A DNA stretch of 64,000 nt. It comes from a virus. The translations under genes and the position numbers were made by a program. This document shows positions 28,611 through 36,974 of the stretch, piece after piece; position 1 is the first letter of the stretch; each line of letters opens with the position of its first letter. The stretch is from positions 1-64,000 of the IMG/VR virus record IMGVR_UViG_3300024359_000003; one strand, written 5' to 3'. Below the pieces are notes generated by a model, which was not told the origin of the DNA, searched no databases, and was given only the letters and a program-made list of their open reading frames with translations.

Positions 28611-29543
28611 ATGGATAATAAAATCAAACATGATACGTTTAACAAGAATGTAAAATTCTATGTGGAAAGCGTAACTAAGAATACAGACACATATACTCTT
28701 AATGGATGGGTTGGATTAATAGGCGGAGAAGCTTTAGGCTTTTCAATGTCAAATGAACCTCTTAAAGTTCAATTTTTAGGTGATAGGCAAGACGTAATGG
28801 AAGTATATTCAAATCAGCTTACTAATCAGAATATGTCATTTACTATTGAGGTTCCTTTTGATAAAAAACTAAAAACACTAGTCATCCATACTAGTATTGG
28901 AGAAACTGCAATAGGTCCAATCGGACACTGGTTATCGTATCATTCAGGATTTGCAAATACATCAAAGGATGTTATAGTAGTAGATAATTTTTATAATGAT
29001 CCTGACCTTGTAAGAGAATGGGCAATGAACCATTTAGAATTTACACCTTCCGATTATCACAAGGGCCAAAGAGCAAATGAAAGATTTATCTTAGATGGAA
29101 CTAAAGAAAAACTAGAAGAAATTATAGGAAAACCAATATTCAATTGGAATCACGACAGGTATGCTAACGGAATATTTCAATTTTGTACAGCAGATCAACA
29201 GATTGTTTATCACGTGGATAATCAAACTTATGCAGCAATGGTATATTTAACACCTGACGCTCCACCTACATCTGGAACTGCGTTCTATAGAAGTAAAGTC
29301 ACGGGTGATTATACATTCGATGACGATAAAAGAAAAACCCAAGCATACATAGATGCATTCAAGGGTAATAGTAATGAAATGAATTTTTACGATGGATCTA
29401 ATTTTGAAAAAATAGATGAAGTAGGAAATGTGTATAATAGATTAGTCTTGTTTAATGCTAAAAATATCCACGCTGCGACTCAGTATTTTGGAGATGCAAT
29501 TGACAATGCTAGATTTTTTCACATGTTCTTTTTTGACGTATAA
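28611..29543 (+). CDS. Fe(II)/2-oxoglutarate oxygenase, DUF6445-like
   Basis: The C-terminal 190 residues form a cupin-type Fe(II)/2-oxoglutarate dioxygenase. Iron ligands are likely H201 and D203 (YHVDNQTY) and H287 (NIHAAT), with R301 for 2-oxoglutarate. The stretch VVDNFYNDPDLVREWA at 123-138 and the TSGTAFYRS segment resemble DUF6445 proteins, which are prolyl-hydroxylase-like. The N-terminal 110 residues look like a separate beta domain. It is the first gene after the collagen-like fibre and precedes a double glycosyltransferase and a lysyl-hydroxylase homologue. A fibre-modifying role is inferred from context; the substrate residue is unknown. Confidence 0.75.
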   Translation: MDNKIKHDTFNKNVKFYVESVTKNTDTYTLNGWVGLIGGEALGFSMSNEPLKVQFLGDRQDVMEVYSNQLTNQNMSFTIEVPFDKKLKTLVIHTSIGETAIGPIGHWLSYHSGFANTSKDVIVVDNFYNDPDLVREWAMNHLEFTPSDYHKGQRANERFILDGTKEKLEEIIGKPIFNWNHDRYANGIFQFCTADQQIVYHVDNQTYAAMVYLTPDAPPTSGTAFYRSKVTGDYTFDDDKRKTQAYIDAFKGNSNEMNFYDGSNFEKIDEVGNVYNRLVLFNAKNIHAATQYFGDAIDNARFFHMFFFDV

Positions 29544-29557
29544 AAACAAATATAAAT

Positions 29558-31432
29558 ATGAAGATTAATATTATTACAAGGTGTACCAGAACAAGTAACC
29601 TTTTAACAATTAAAGAAGGAGTATTAAATGCGCCTAAGGGAGTAACAGTAAATTGGCACATTGTATTTGATACAGGAGCATTAAAGGATATTGATGCAGA
29701 GGTTCTCTCGAACTTAACAGATACTGTCAATGTCAAATTACATTTTGTAAAAGGACAAAGAGGAGGATTATTATATCCTGAAGTTTCTGATATTATTAGA
29801 ACAATCAAATCAGGTTGGATCTATTTACTAGATGATGATAACATTATACACGAAGACTTTTACAAAACTATTAAAGCGAGTATAAAGAATCTTCCAATTG
29901 CACAGGTTCATATCGTTTCTCAATTAGTTGCAGGTAGAGATTTTACCGGACAAGAAATTAGAGTAGCTAGTCGTGAAAATACTGCATTTCAGAAAATTGA
30001 CATTGCACAGATGGTTATTAATAGAAGCATATTTGATACTCATTCGTTTAGTGCAAATTATGCAGCAGACGGTTTCTTTATAGAAGAAGTATTAAAAACA
30101 CATGGTGATTCATTCGTATGGATTGACAAGGTTTTATGCCACTACAATTATTTAGAAAAAGTACCAAGTGCAAAAATACCTAAAATAATTTATATAGGAA
30201 AAACTAAGCCAGAATTAAAGTCTATAAAATATTTATCGTATGAAGCAGATGAATTAGACGTTAAATACTTAGAAGACGATAGTGAAGTAATTAACGCAGT
30301 TACGTCGTTTAATCCTGATGCAATTATTACAAATGGAGAATCATGGAAAGAGTTTCCTAACCTAGCTTCTCTTCCTCTCCAATTTAGAAAAAGGTGGTTT
30401 AATTCTGAGAACACGGAAAATATAGGAAACACTGCATATTCCGTAGCAATGAATTCTATTCTATCTCCTTCTAACCTAGAAGATGATCAGATGATTTCAT
30501 TCTTTACGCCTATATATAATACTGGTGAAAAGTTATGGAACACATATAGATCCGTAAGAGATCAGACGTATAATAACTGGGAATGGGTTTTAGTAAATGA
30601 TTCCACCGATGGAGGTAAAACTTTAAAGATAGCAGAAGAAATTGCGTTAGTAGATCCAAGAGTAAAGGTGTATGATTTTAGAGAAAAATCAGGAGGATGT
30701 ATTGGAGAATCTAAATACAGATGTTGTTCTCTTGCTAAAGGATATATTCTAGCAGAATTAGACCATGATGACTTATTGGTTAAAACATGTGCAGAAGATT
30801 TACATAATGCTGCACAGGCACATCCTGATTGTGGTATGTTTTATGGAGATACTGCCGAGGTAAATGAAGAGTGGGAAAATCAAAGATATGGAGAAGGGTT
30901 TGCATTAGGATATGGTTCTTATAGAGAAGAAGAGTATGAAGGTAGAATGTTGTCACCTGCTAATCAACAGAATATTAATCCAAAAACAATCAGACATATT
31001 GTAGGAGTTCCAAATCACGTTAGAGCATGGAGAAGATCTACTTATTTTGAAATAGGAGGACATAACAGAAGTCTAACAATTGCAGATGATTTTGAATTAG
31101 TGATCAGAAGCTTCCTATATTCTAAGATATGTAAAATACCTAAACTAAGCTATATTCAATTTCTCTATAATAATCAAGGTGGAAGAAACACTCATGATTT
31201 ATCAAGAGCAGACATTCAAAGAAGAGTTAGAACAATAGCACAATATTATAATGAACAAATCAACGCTAGATTTATTGAATTAGGAATAGAAGATTGGGCA
31301 TATAATGAAAGCCCTGACTATCCTATCTCAGCAGAGTCAAGATATGGAGAAGAAGAAGGAGTTGCTAACGAAACATACGCTGAAAAATCAGGAGTTGAAA
31401 AAAAAGTAACTAAATTAGAAAAAGTAAAATAA
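29558..31432 (+). CDS. Double glycosyltransferase (two GT-A domains)
   Basis: A 624-residue protein with two GT-A transferase domains. Domain 1 (about 1-215) begins KINIITRCTR and has the metal-binding LLDDDNIIHEDF near 90-101. A linker of about 90 residues follows. Domain 2 (about 310-560) is a standard GT2: FFTPIYNTGEKLW, then WVLVNDSTDGG, then ELDHDDLL. Two transferases in one chain could add two sugars in sequence. Its stop codon overlaps the start of the lysyl-hydroxylase homologue, so the two are coupled. In animals hydroxylysine receives Gal and then Glc; the analogy is tempting but not shown by the sequence. Confidence 0.82.
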   Translation: MKINIITRCTRTSNLLTIKEGVLNAPKGVTVNWHIVFDTGALKDIDAEVLSNLTDTVNVKLHFVKGQRGGLLYPEVSDIIRTIKSGWIYLLDDDNIIHEDFYKTIKASIKNLPIAQVHIVSQLVAGRDFTGQEIRVASRENTAFQKIDIAQMVINRSIFDTHSFSANYAADGFFIEEVLKTHGDSFVWIDKVLCHYNYLEKVPSAKIPKIIYIGKTKPELKSIKYLSYEADELDVKYLEDDSEVINAVTSFNPDAIITNGESWKEFPNLASLPLQFRKRWFNSENTENIGNTAYSVAMNSILSPSNLEDDQMISFFTPIYNTGEKLWNTYRSVRDQTYNNWEWVLVNDSTDGGKTLKIAEEIALVDPRVKVYDFREKSGGCIGESKYRCCSLAKGYILAELDHDDLLVKTCAEDLHNAAQAHPDCGMFYGDTAEVNEEWENQRYGEGFALGYGSYREEEYEGRMLSPANQQNINPKTIRHIVGVPNHVRAWRRSTYFEIGGHNRSLTIADDFELVIRSFLYSKICKIPKLSYIQFLYNNQGGRNTHDLSRADIQRRVRTIAQYYNEQINARFIELGIEDWAYNESPDYPISAESRYGEEEGVANETYAEKSGVEKKVTKLEKVK

Positions 31433-32049
31433 TGGGAAAATACGTAGAAATTTTAGATGCAAGCGATTGGGATGCATGGTGTGACAAATACATCGATCCC
31501 CTTTTAAGAAAAGGAGAATATGAACTCATAGTTGACGAAGCGGCTCCGAGTGTTTTAGTATTTCCTTTATTTAAAGAACAGTTTTGTAAAGATCTAATTG
31601 AACTATGTGAAACTGAAGGAGAATGGACAGTAGATAGACATGAATTTTATCCAACAACCGACATGCTCATTGACAAAGTATGGATGAATGAAATTTACTC
31701 AAAGGTTCTTAACGAATTTGTTAGGCCATTAGGAATATGGTTCTGGACTTTAGAAGGAAAGCAGTGGAATTCTATGTCAGATGAAACATTTATTGTAAAG
31801 TATACTACAGAAACACAAGCGCACCTTTCTCTTCACCATGATAATAGCCATTTAACAACTGTTGTTAGAATGAATGAAGATTTTACAGGAGGTGGAACTT
31901 ATTTCCCATTATATAAGGCAAATATTAGTCCTCCTAGAGTTGGAATGGCAGCTTTACACCCAGGTGCAATTACACATAGACACGGTGCAAAGCCTATTTT
32001 TTCAGGAACAAGGTATATTACTGTAAGTTTCTGTAAGATGAGTGGATAA
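31432..32049 (+). CDS. Procollagen-lysyl-hydroxylase-like oxygenase
   Basis: The 205-residue protein ends in a PLOD/P4H-type Fe(II)/2-oxoglutarate oxygenase domain. Ligands are H135 and D137 (HHDNSH) and H184 (THRH), with R194 in SGTRYITVSF for 2-oxoglutarate. The run from GGGTYFP to ISPPRVGMAALHPG lines up with the catalytic domain of animal procollagen lysyl hydroxylases, and the gap from distal His to Arg is ten residues in both (H719 and R729 in human PLOD3). It lacks the glycosyltransferase domains of PLOD3, but a double glycosyltransferase is fused in operon just upstream. The collagen-like fibre 3 kb away offers many X-Lys-Gly sites. Confidence 0.88.
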   Translation: MGKYVEILDASDWDAWCDKYIDPLLRKGEYELIVDEAAPSVLVFPLFKEQFCKDLIELCETEGEWTVDRHEFYPTTDMLIDKVWMNEIYSKVLNEFVRPLGIWFWTLEGKQWNSMSDETFIVKYTTETQAHLSLHHDNSHLTTVVRMNEDFTGGGTYFPLYKANISPPRVGMAALHPGAITHRHGAKPIFSGTRYITVSFCKMSG

Positions 32050-32056
32050 ATAGAAT

Positions 32057-33010
32057 ATGAAGCAAATACAATCATTCAACCAATTTATTAACGAAAGCCT
32101 AAACGAAGATACTAATGATCTTTTTAAAGTTTATCTAGCAATTGATCCCGACTCAGGTCACAGGTGGTGGTCTTATAAAGGATTTGCGTCAGATAATTTC
32201 TTTATACAAATCAATAAAGACAATTATAAAGACATAGATATTAATCCAGACTATCCTATATTAACCTATAATTCAGGAGTAGTTGAAACCCTTTTAAAGG
32301 AAGGATTAGTTAAAAAAGAAAATGTATATAATAGACCAGAATTCATTAAGCAATCTGGATCTAAGGCAGAGTTTCATAAAATAGTCGATGGAGATGAAAA
32401 CATTCCACAAACATGCCATGACGAGAAAGAAGCTTTAGAAATTGGTTTTCCATTAATTGCAAAGCCAGCTGAAGGACATTCAGGTATTGGAATTCAGGTT
32501 TTTAAATCTCAGGAAGATTGGGATAAAGCTGATCATTCTAAATTTGACGTATATTCCGAATTCGTAGATAAGAAATCAGAGCATAGAATAATTAACTTTA
32601 AAGGAGATGCTTTCTTTTGGATGGAAAGAGAACCATTAAATGATAAAGCAAAATCAGGTGATGGTGACGGAAAAGAAGAAATGAATTTTAAATATATCAA
32701 AAGAGATATTACAACTCTTCCTGAAAAATTTAAAACACTAATAGAAAAATTCTGTGATAAGTTTAAAGATTTACCATATATATGTTTTGATATAATGGAA
32801 GATCAAGAAGGAAAATTGTATATTATAGAAAGTAATTCTCAACCTGGAGTTCCTTATGATTCTACTGTGCAAATATACCGTAAAATATTTAAAGACTTTT
32901 ACGGAAGAGAAGTAAACAAAGATACTGACAAGGCCCTAACAAAATTATCTAATGATTTAGATAAAAAAACTATAGAACTTGACAGCGAACGATTCGAAAT
33001 AAAAGAATAA
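32057..33010 (+). CDS. ATP-grasp ligase with capsid-targeting-like N-terminus
   Basis: The core (about 120-275) is an ATP-grasp fold: PLIAKPAEGHSGIGIQVF at 131-148 for nucleotide binding and CFDIMEDQEGKLYIIESN at 245-262 with the acidic metal ligands. ATP-grasp ligases join a carboxylate to an amine or thiol. The first 16 residues (MKQIQSFNQFINES) match the N-terminal motif found in five other proteins here and in T4 internal proteins, so it may be packaged in the head and cut after INE. The substrate is unknown. Peptide modification together with the amidoligase at 57653 is possible. Confidence 0.78.
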   Translation: MKQIQSFNQFINESLNEDTNDLFKVYLAIDPDSGHRWWSYKGFASDNFFIQINKDNYKDIDINPDYPILTYNSGVVETLLKEGLVKKENVYNRPEFIKQSGSKAEFHKIVDGDENIPQTCHDEKEALEIGFPLIAKPAEGHSGIGIQVFKSQEDWDKADHSKFDVYSEFVDKKSEHRIINFKGDAFFWMEREPLNDKAKSGDGDGKEEMNFKYIKRDITTLPEKFKTLIEKFCDKFKDLPYICFDIMEDQEGKLYIIESNSQPGVPYDSTVQIYRKIFKDFYGREVNKDTDKALTKLSNDLDKKTIELDSERFEIKE

Positions 33011-33013
33011 ATT

Positions 33014-33238
33014 ATGGCATATCCGGATATGACTTGTATGCATGTGAACTTATGGGTTCATCACATGGACATTGACAAACTGTTTGACTTTATAACAGAA
33101 AGAATTAAAGAACCACCTAGCTATTGGATTTCTAGAGAATCTTGTCCTTCTACAATTACAGGAGGATATGCAGAAATTAACGTATCATATAACACATATC
33201 TTATGATAAGACGTGTTAAAGAACACGGACACTTTTAA
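33014..33238 (+). CDS. Hypothetical protein, 74 aa
   Basis: A small protein with an alternating beta/alpha pattern; the N-terminal strand MHVNLWVHHMD carries several His residues. It has no membrane segment and no recognised family. It starts 3 bases after the ATP-grasp gene stop and is likely co-transcribed. Confidence 0.65.
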   Translation: MAYPDMTCMHVNLWVHHMDIDKLFDFITERIKEPPSYWISRESCPSTITGGYAEINVSYNTYLMIRRVKEHGHF

Positions 33239-33254
33239 TTGAAACAATTCCAAA

Positions 33255-33291
33255 TGGAAGTGTATAGTTAAGTATAGTTAATAAACTTCCA
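33255..33291 (+). promoter_or_regulatory. Promoter with possible operator
   Basis: AAGTATAGTTAATAAA lies just before the gene at 33295 and is flanked by the inverted repeat TGGAAGT (33255-33261) and ACTTCCA (33285-33291). The placement on either side of the promoter core suggests a repressor or activator site, but could be chance. Confidence 0.35.
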
Positions 33292-33294
33292 AGT

Positions 33295-33762
33295 ATGAAT
33301 AGATTATGGTTACGATTTGCACTGTGTATTTACGCAATATTATATACAGTGTGTCTGCCATTAATCCTAGGCATAGAGGATAGTTATAGTGATTATCATC
33401 AATTAAAACCAATCTTATTCCCTTTATTAACAATAGGAGTTTCATTAGGATTATGGCTTCATCGTTCTATTGAATGGAAAATACCGGCATTCTTATTAAT
33501 AATCATAGCAAGCTTTAGCGTTGCAAATTACCCTACAATACATAATATATCTGCTATTCTATTTTTTATGTCATCGACATGGATCATGCTCTTTGATAAA
33601 AGATTTAAAATCTTTGGAATAATATCTGCAATATTATATCCAACACTCTTTATAAACACTGAACAGAATTTATTCTTGTTTGAAGTGTTACAGATACCTA
33701 TTCTTTCCTTTTATCATTTCTCTAGAGTAGTATACTTAATGAGATTAAAGAAGAAAATATAA
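33295..33762 (+). CDS. Multi-pass membrane protein, 155 aa
   Basis: A hydrophobic protein with about five membrane helices (near 8-26, 39-56, 64-77, 84-98 and 106-120) and a short basic C-terminal end (RLKKKI). It has no charged motif typical of transporters or holins. It has its own promoter with a possible operator. Its role might be in superinfection exclusion or envelope physiology; nothing specific is visible. Confidence 0.75.
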   Translation: MNRLWLRFALCIYAILYTVCLPLILGIEDSYSDYHQLKPILFPLLTIGVSLGLWLHRSIEWKIPAFLLIIIASFSVANYPTIHNISAILFFMSSTWIMLFDKRFKIFGIISAILYPTLFINTEQNLFLFEVLQIPILSFYHFSRVVYLMRLKKKI

Positions 33763-33791
33763 ACAATTACACATATTTGAGTATAATCTAT

Positions 33792-34040
33792 ATGGCAAAG
33801 AAGAAAAAGAAGCTAGAGATTATTCACGTTAAGAAGCCAATTATTGGCGAAACGTACTATTTCTATTTCGCAGGATCATGGGAAGTAGGAAAGTTAGAAG
33901 GTACCTCTGACAAATTAACAGAAACATACGGCCATCGATGGTTTACATTTGTTAATGGAAATTATGGAAGACAAATGAGATATCCAGTCTCTATTTATAA
34001 TATTAGAAAAACTCACCCAAAACAAGAAAAAGATGTATAG
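33792..34040 (+). CDS. Hypothetical protein, 82 aa
   Basis: A basic protein beginning MAKKKKKLEI, followed by a beta-rich SH3-like stretch (YYFYFAGSWEVGKLEG). I chose ATG at 33792 rather than 33777 because TTTGAGTATAATCTAT, a promoter-like core, overlaps the upstream ATG. Its end overlaps the exonuclease gene by 8 bases. It could be a nucleic-acid-binding accessory, but the family is unknown. Confidence 0.65.
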   Translation: MAKKKKKLEIIHVKKPIIGETYYFYFAGSWEVGKLEGTSDKLTETYGHRWFTFVNGNYGRQMRYPVSIYNIRKTHPKQEKDV

Positions 34041-34776
34041 TATTTCAGATTTAAAAAACATGTTATTTATTGACATTGAAACGTCAACTGCTGCAAAGGA
34101 CTTAGATAGCTTTGCAGAGATTATTGGAGAAAATGCATACTCACACTGGGAAAAGAAAGCAAAGTATGGTAGACAAAGTAAATCAGAGTATGAAGGAGTT
34201 TCAGATGCTGATATGTATATCAAGGATGCTGCCCTTTATCCTGAATTCGGAAGAGCAGTAGTTATTACAATCGGACAAGTCACCTTCCCAGATGGCATTA
34301 CACCTACCCCTAAGATAAAGTCTTTTTATGGAGATGATGAAAAGAATACTCTAAAGGAATTTATGGATACGATGGCATTAATCTTTAAGGCAAATCCTAA
34401 AATTCAAATAGTAGGTCATAACATTAAAGGCTTTGATATGCCTTACTTAATTAAAAGATCCATTATTCAAGGTGTAGAAATTCCACAACAATTACACTTA
34501 CAAAAACTTAAGCCATGGGAGAATTGTCTATTAGACACTAATGAAATATGGAAATTTGGCGGATGGAATGGTGCATCTCTTTCTATGATCTGTGATCTTT
34601 TACAGATACCTTCTCCTAAACAAAACATGTATGGTGGTGAAGTATCAGAAGCGTATTACGCTGGAAGATTAGAAGAAATTAAAGACTATTGTGAAGATGA
34701 TGTTATTGGAACTATGAACGTGATGTTAAAGATGTCAGATATGGAACTAGTATCTAAGGTTGAAGCTCCATTTTAA
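34033..34776 (+). CDS. DEDD-type 3'-5' exonuclease
   Basis: A PolB-like proofreading exonuclease of the DEDD superfamily, 247 residues. The three motifs are FIDIET at 12-17 (Exo I), VGHNIKGFDMPYL at about 129-141 (Exo II) and YCEDDVIGT at about 219-227 (Exo III, YxxxD type). It has no polymerase domain, so it works as a separate nuclease, probably in DNA repair or recombination or in degrading host DNA. Resemblance is closest to the stand-alone 'predicted 3'-5' exonuclease related to PolB' group. Overlap with the preceding gene implies coupled translation. Confidence 0.85.
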   Translation: MYSISDLKNMLFIDIETSTAAKDLDSFAEIIGENAYSHWEKKAKYGRQSKSEYEGVSDADMYIKDAALYPEFGRAVVITIGQVTFPDGITPTPKIKSFYGDDEKNTLKEFMDTMALIFKANPKIQIVGHNIKGFDMPYLIKRSIIQGVEIPQQLHLQKLKPWENCLLDTNEIWKFGGWNGASLSMICDLLQIPSPKQNMYGGEVSEAYYAGRLEEIKDYCEDDVIGTMNVMLKMSDMELVSKVEAPF

Positions 34777-34787
34777 TTTAAACTTTT

Positions 34788-34851
34788 TTGAAAATAAACA
34801 GTTAAAAGTTTTTTTATCTCAGAAATTTTGCTTATATTAGTATAGTAATTA
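34788..34851 (+). promoter_or_regulatory. Type 1a promoter, rightward copy
   Basis: AAAATAAACAGTTAAAAG, a T-run with ATCTCAG, and then the core GCTTATATTAGTATAGTAAT lie before the gene at 34865. It is nearly identical to the leftward element at 1364-1416 over about 60 bases. Confidence 0.7.
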
Positions 34852-34864
34852 AAAATAAAGAAAT

Positions 34865-35149
34865 ATGTTTGAAGACTTCGAAGACCAAAACAACGATGAG
34901 CACGATGAAATAGCTCAAATTCAAAAAAATGCAGATATGGAAAATAACCTTCACGAACTGAAAGATAAACTAGTTAGAAATAACTGGGATATGATCTTAG
35001 AAAAAGGAGTTGACTTTAAATCAATGCAAGACAACGGCATAGAAATAGAACCGATTATCAGAACATTACAGCAAATGTTAGATTGGTTTCAGGAATCTGA
35101 AGAATATGAAAAATGTGCACATCTTAAAAATATTCTAGACAATAAATAA
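34865..35149 (+). CDS. Small UVR-like protein B, 94 aa
   Basis: An acidic, mainly helical protein. Its end (SEEYEKCAHLKNIL at about 78-91) carries the UVR-like motif shared with the proteins at 13615, 36100 and 36703. The segment before it (LQQMLDWFQ) also matches the aromatic position of the paralogues. It starts directly after a type 1a promoter, so it is probably made early and in quantity. An adaptor or regulator for ClpC is a guess based on the motif. Confidence 0.8.
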   Translation: MFEDFEDQNNDEHDEIAQIQKNADMENNLHELKDKLVRNNWDMILEKGVDFKSMQDNGIEIEPIIRTLQQMLDWFQESEEYEKCAHLKNILDNK

Positions 35150-35167
35150 AATGTGTATAAATATATC

Positions 35168-35362
35168 ATGGAAGAACAATTATTAAAAGTCATTGCGGAG
35201 CAACTTACGAGAATTGCAGATCTTATGGAAAACCAACAGAAAAGAGATGTGGTTGAAAAAAGAAAGAGCATTAAAGTCGTTAAGGAAGCCGTAAAGAAAA
35301 GAAAGAATGAACTACTACGAACTGCTGCAGATAGACAAGTCAGCAAGCCAAGCCGAGATTAA
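35168..35362 (+). CDS. Small coiled-coil protein, 64 aa
   Basis: A charged, helical protein (LLKVIAEQLTRIADLMENQQ, then Lys/Arg-rich) likely to form a coiled coil. I chose ATG at 35168, as the preceding bases (TGTATAAATATATC) look like leader or promoter; an ATG at 35153 is in frame. Its last 56 bases overlap the DnaJ gene in a different frame, an unusually long overlap, so the C-terminal part is constrained twice. Confidence 0.55.
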   Translation: MEEQLLKVIAEQLTRIADLMENQQKRDVVEKRKSIKVVKEAVKKRKNELLRTAADRQVSKPSRD

Positions 35363-36107
35363 GAAGGCCTATCGTAAACTAGCAAAGCAATATCATCCCG
35401 ATACCGTCGAAGGGGATGAGTCTTCCTTTAAAGAAATAGTTACAGCATACGAGGTTTTATCTGACGAGAACAGAAAAAGAAAGTATGATATTGAATTAGG
35501 ATATAAGTCTTCTGACAATCCATTTCATAGTTGGTTTCAAAACGGAGAAGGATCCTTCAGTGATATGTTCAATGATGCGTTTGGTTCCTCTTCAAAAGGA
35601 AGAGACGTTACGGTTAGAATGACAATAACCCTAGAAGAATCTTATCATGGAACCCAAAAGAGAGTAGACATAGGTTCTAAAAAACTAAACGTTAATATAC
35701 CTAAAGGAGTTTATGAAGGTATGAAGTTAAAAATTAGTGGAAAAGGTCAACCTCATCCTGCTAATTCATCTGCACCCAAAGGAGATCTAATCATTATAAT
35801 TAATTTAAAATATGATGATAGGATTATATTAAACGGAAATGACATCTATGTAGATGCAAATGTTTCTTTTTATGATATGATTCTAGGAACTGAAATAGAA
35901 ATCAATACGCCTTTTTATAAAATAAAGGTAAATGTTCCTCCAAATTCACAGAATAATAAGATATTAAGAATAAGTGGTAAAGGATTCCCGATATATAGTA
36001 TGAATACTTATGGTAACCTTATGGTGAAGTTAAATGCATTTAATCCACCCCTTAAAGATTCACAAATAGAACTAATAAAAAAAATAAAAGAAATAGACAA
36101 TGAATGA
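35307..36107 (+). CDS. dnaJ: DnaJ/CbpA-like co-chaperone
   Basis: A J-domain protein, 266 residues. The J domain (1-62) has the essential HPD at 30-32 (YHPDT). A short Gly/Phe/Ser linker with NPFHSWF and FSDMF follows, and then two C-terminal peptide-binding domains (about 98-255) with the usual ISGKG turns. The Cys-rich zinc finger of DnaJ is absent, so it is CbpA-like. It should stimulate the host DnaK and direct it to phage proteins. It lies between UVR-like genes and near the bS21 gene, and overlaps the next gene by 8 bases. Confidence 0.9.
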   Translation: MNYYELLQIDKSASQAEIKKAYRKLAKQYHPDTVEGDESSFKEIVTAYEVLSDENRKRKYDIELGYKSSDNPFHSWFQNGEGSFSDMFNDAFGSSSKGRDVTVRMTITLEESYHGTQKRVDIGSKKLNVNIPKGVYEGMKLKISGKGQPHPANSSAPKGDLIIIINLKYDDRIILNGNDIYVDANVSFYDMILGTEIEINTPFYKIKVNVPPNSQNNKILRISGKGFPIYSMNTYGNLMVKLNAFNPPLKDSQIELIKKIKEIDNE

Positions 36108-36405
36108 TTTACCAGATTTTGACGAATGGGATAATTCAGATACCAATAGAAATAATCCAGAATTTGAAGTTAACAACAGCGTAGAATCAATCGCGTTTAT
36201 TGAAAAATTGAAATCATCATCCAAAGAGATAATGATGGACTTAATTTATAAGGCTATAATTGAAAATGAAATGGGAGCATTAAACAATAATTCTCCTAAA
36301 GAAGAAAAAATAGCAGCACTAGAAACGGTTATCAAATATTTCGCAGAACAAGAAGAATATGAAAGATGCCATGAACTTAAAAAAATCATAAGCAATATAT
36401 GTTAA
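36100..36405 (+). CDS. Small UVR-like protein C, 101 aa
   Basis: The acidic, Asn-rich N-terminal half is followed by a helical C-terminal half ending in EQEEYERCHELKKII (about 83-97), the UVR-like motif. It overlaps the DnaJ gene by 8 bases and the bS21 gene by 7, so the three are probably translated together. The overlap with a chaperone gene supports some link with protein quality control, by context only. Confidence 0.78.
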   Translation: MNDLPDFDEWDNSDTNRNNPEFEVNNSVESIAFIEKLKSSSKEIMMDLIYKAIIENEMGALNNNSPKEEKIAALETVIKYFAEQEEYERCHELKKIISNIC

Positions 36406-36596
36406 TAATTAATGTAGATAAAGGGAATATAGAAAAAGCTTTAAAACAGTATAAGCGTAAAACCATTAAGACCAAACAGATGAAAAAGGTTAGAGATGAA
36501 AAGCAATATACGAAGCCCTCTGCATTAAAGAGACTTAAGTTCCAAAAGGCAATATATCTTCAAAAGAAATCTAACGCCGAAAACAAGGACAAGTAG
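36399..36596 (+). CDS. rpsU: Ribosomal protein bS21 homologue
   Basis: This 65-residue basic protein resembles bS21, the small-subunit protein near the 3' end of 16S rRNA: the MLIINVDKGNIEKALKQYKR start and the KP-x-A-x-(K/R)R core (about 40-50) are in place. In Flavobacteria bS21 helps to hide the anti-Shine-Dalgarno sequence. A phage version could enter host ribosomes and shift mRNA choice. bS21 genes occur in some huge phages, so it is not unique, but with an S1-domain protein at 56219 it suggests direct control of initiation. Its divergence lowers certainty slightly. Confidence 0.8.
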   Translation: MLIINVDKGNIEKALKQYKRKTIKTKQMKKVRDEKQYTKPSALKRLKFQKAIYLQKKSNAENKDK

Positions 36597-36702
36597 AAAT
36601 ATAATAACATATTTTTTTACTTCATTTTACCTTAGACCTTACCGGAATTAAATATATAAATTGAGATTATTAATATCTCGATATAAAAAAATATACTTTG
36701 TA

Positions 36703-36960
36703 ATGAAGGAATCTTTTAGTGATGACAAAGACGCATTGATGAGATCAAGCTATTATACTATCACAAGAAATTTTACTAAAACCATTAATAGATTTGTTGT
36801 ATTCAGCGAAGGCAAGAATACGATAGAAATCCCTCATGGCGAAGGACAAAGAAGCAAGTTCATAGATATTATTATAGAATATTTTGAAGAACTTGAGGAG
36901 TATGAAAAATGTGATACGTTATTGCAGCTTAAAAAAACGGTAATAATGGCAGGAGACTAA
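36703..36960 (+). CDS. Small UVR-like protein D, 85 aa
   Basis: The fourth member of the group: LEEYEKCDTLLQLKK at about 62-76 follows an aromatic segment (IIIEYFEE). The N-terminal region (Ser/Thr/Phe-rich, about 45 residues) differs from the others. I use ATG at 36703; a TTG at 36661 would add 14 residues. AAATATATAAATTG at 36648-36661, similar to the late motif, lies upstream. It is followed after 14 bases by the PhoH gene. Confidence 0.7.
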   Translation: MKESFSDDKDALMRSSYYTITRNFTKTINRFVVFSEGKNTIEIPHGEGQRSKFIDIIIEYFEELEEYEKCDTLLQLKKTVIMAGD

Positions 36961-36974
36961 AAAAATTAAACTCG

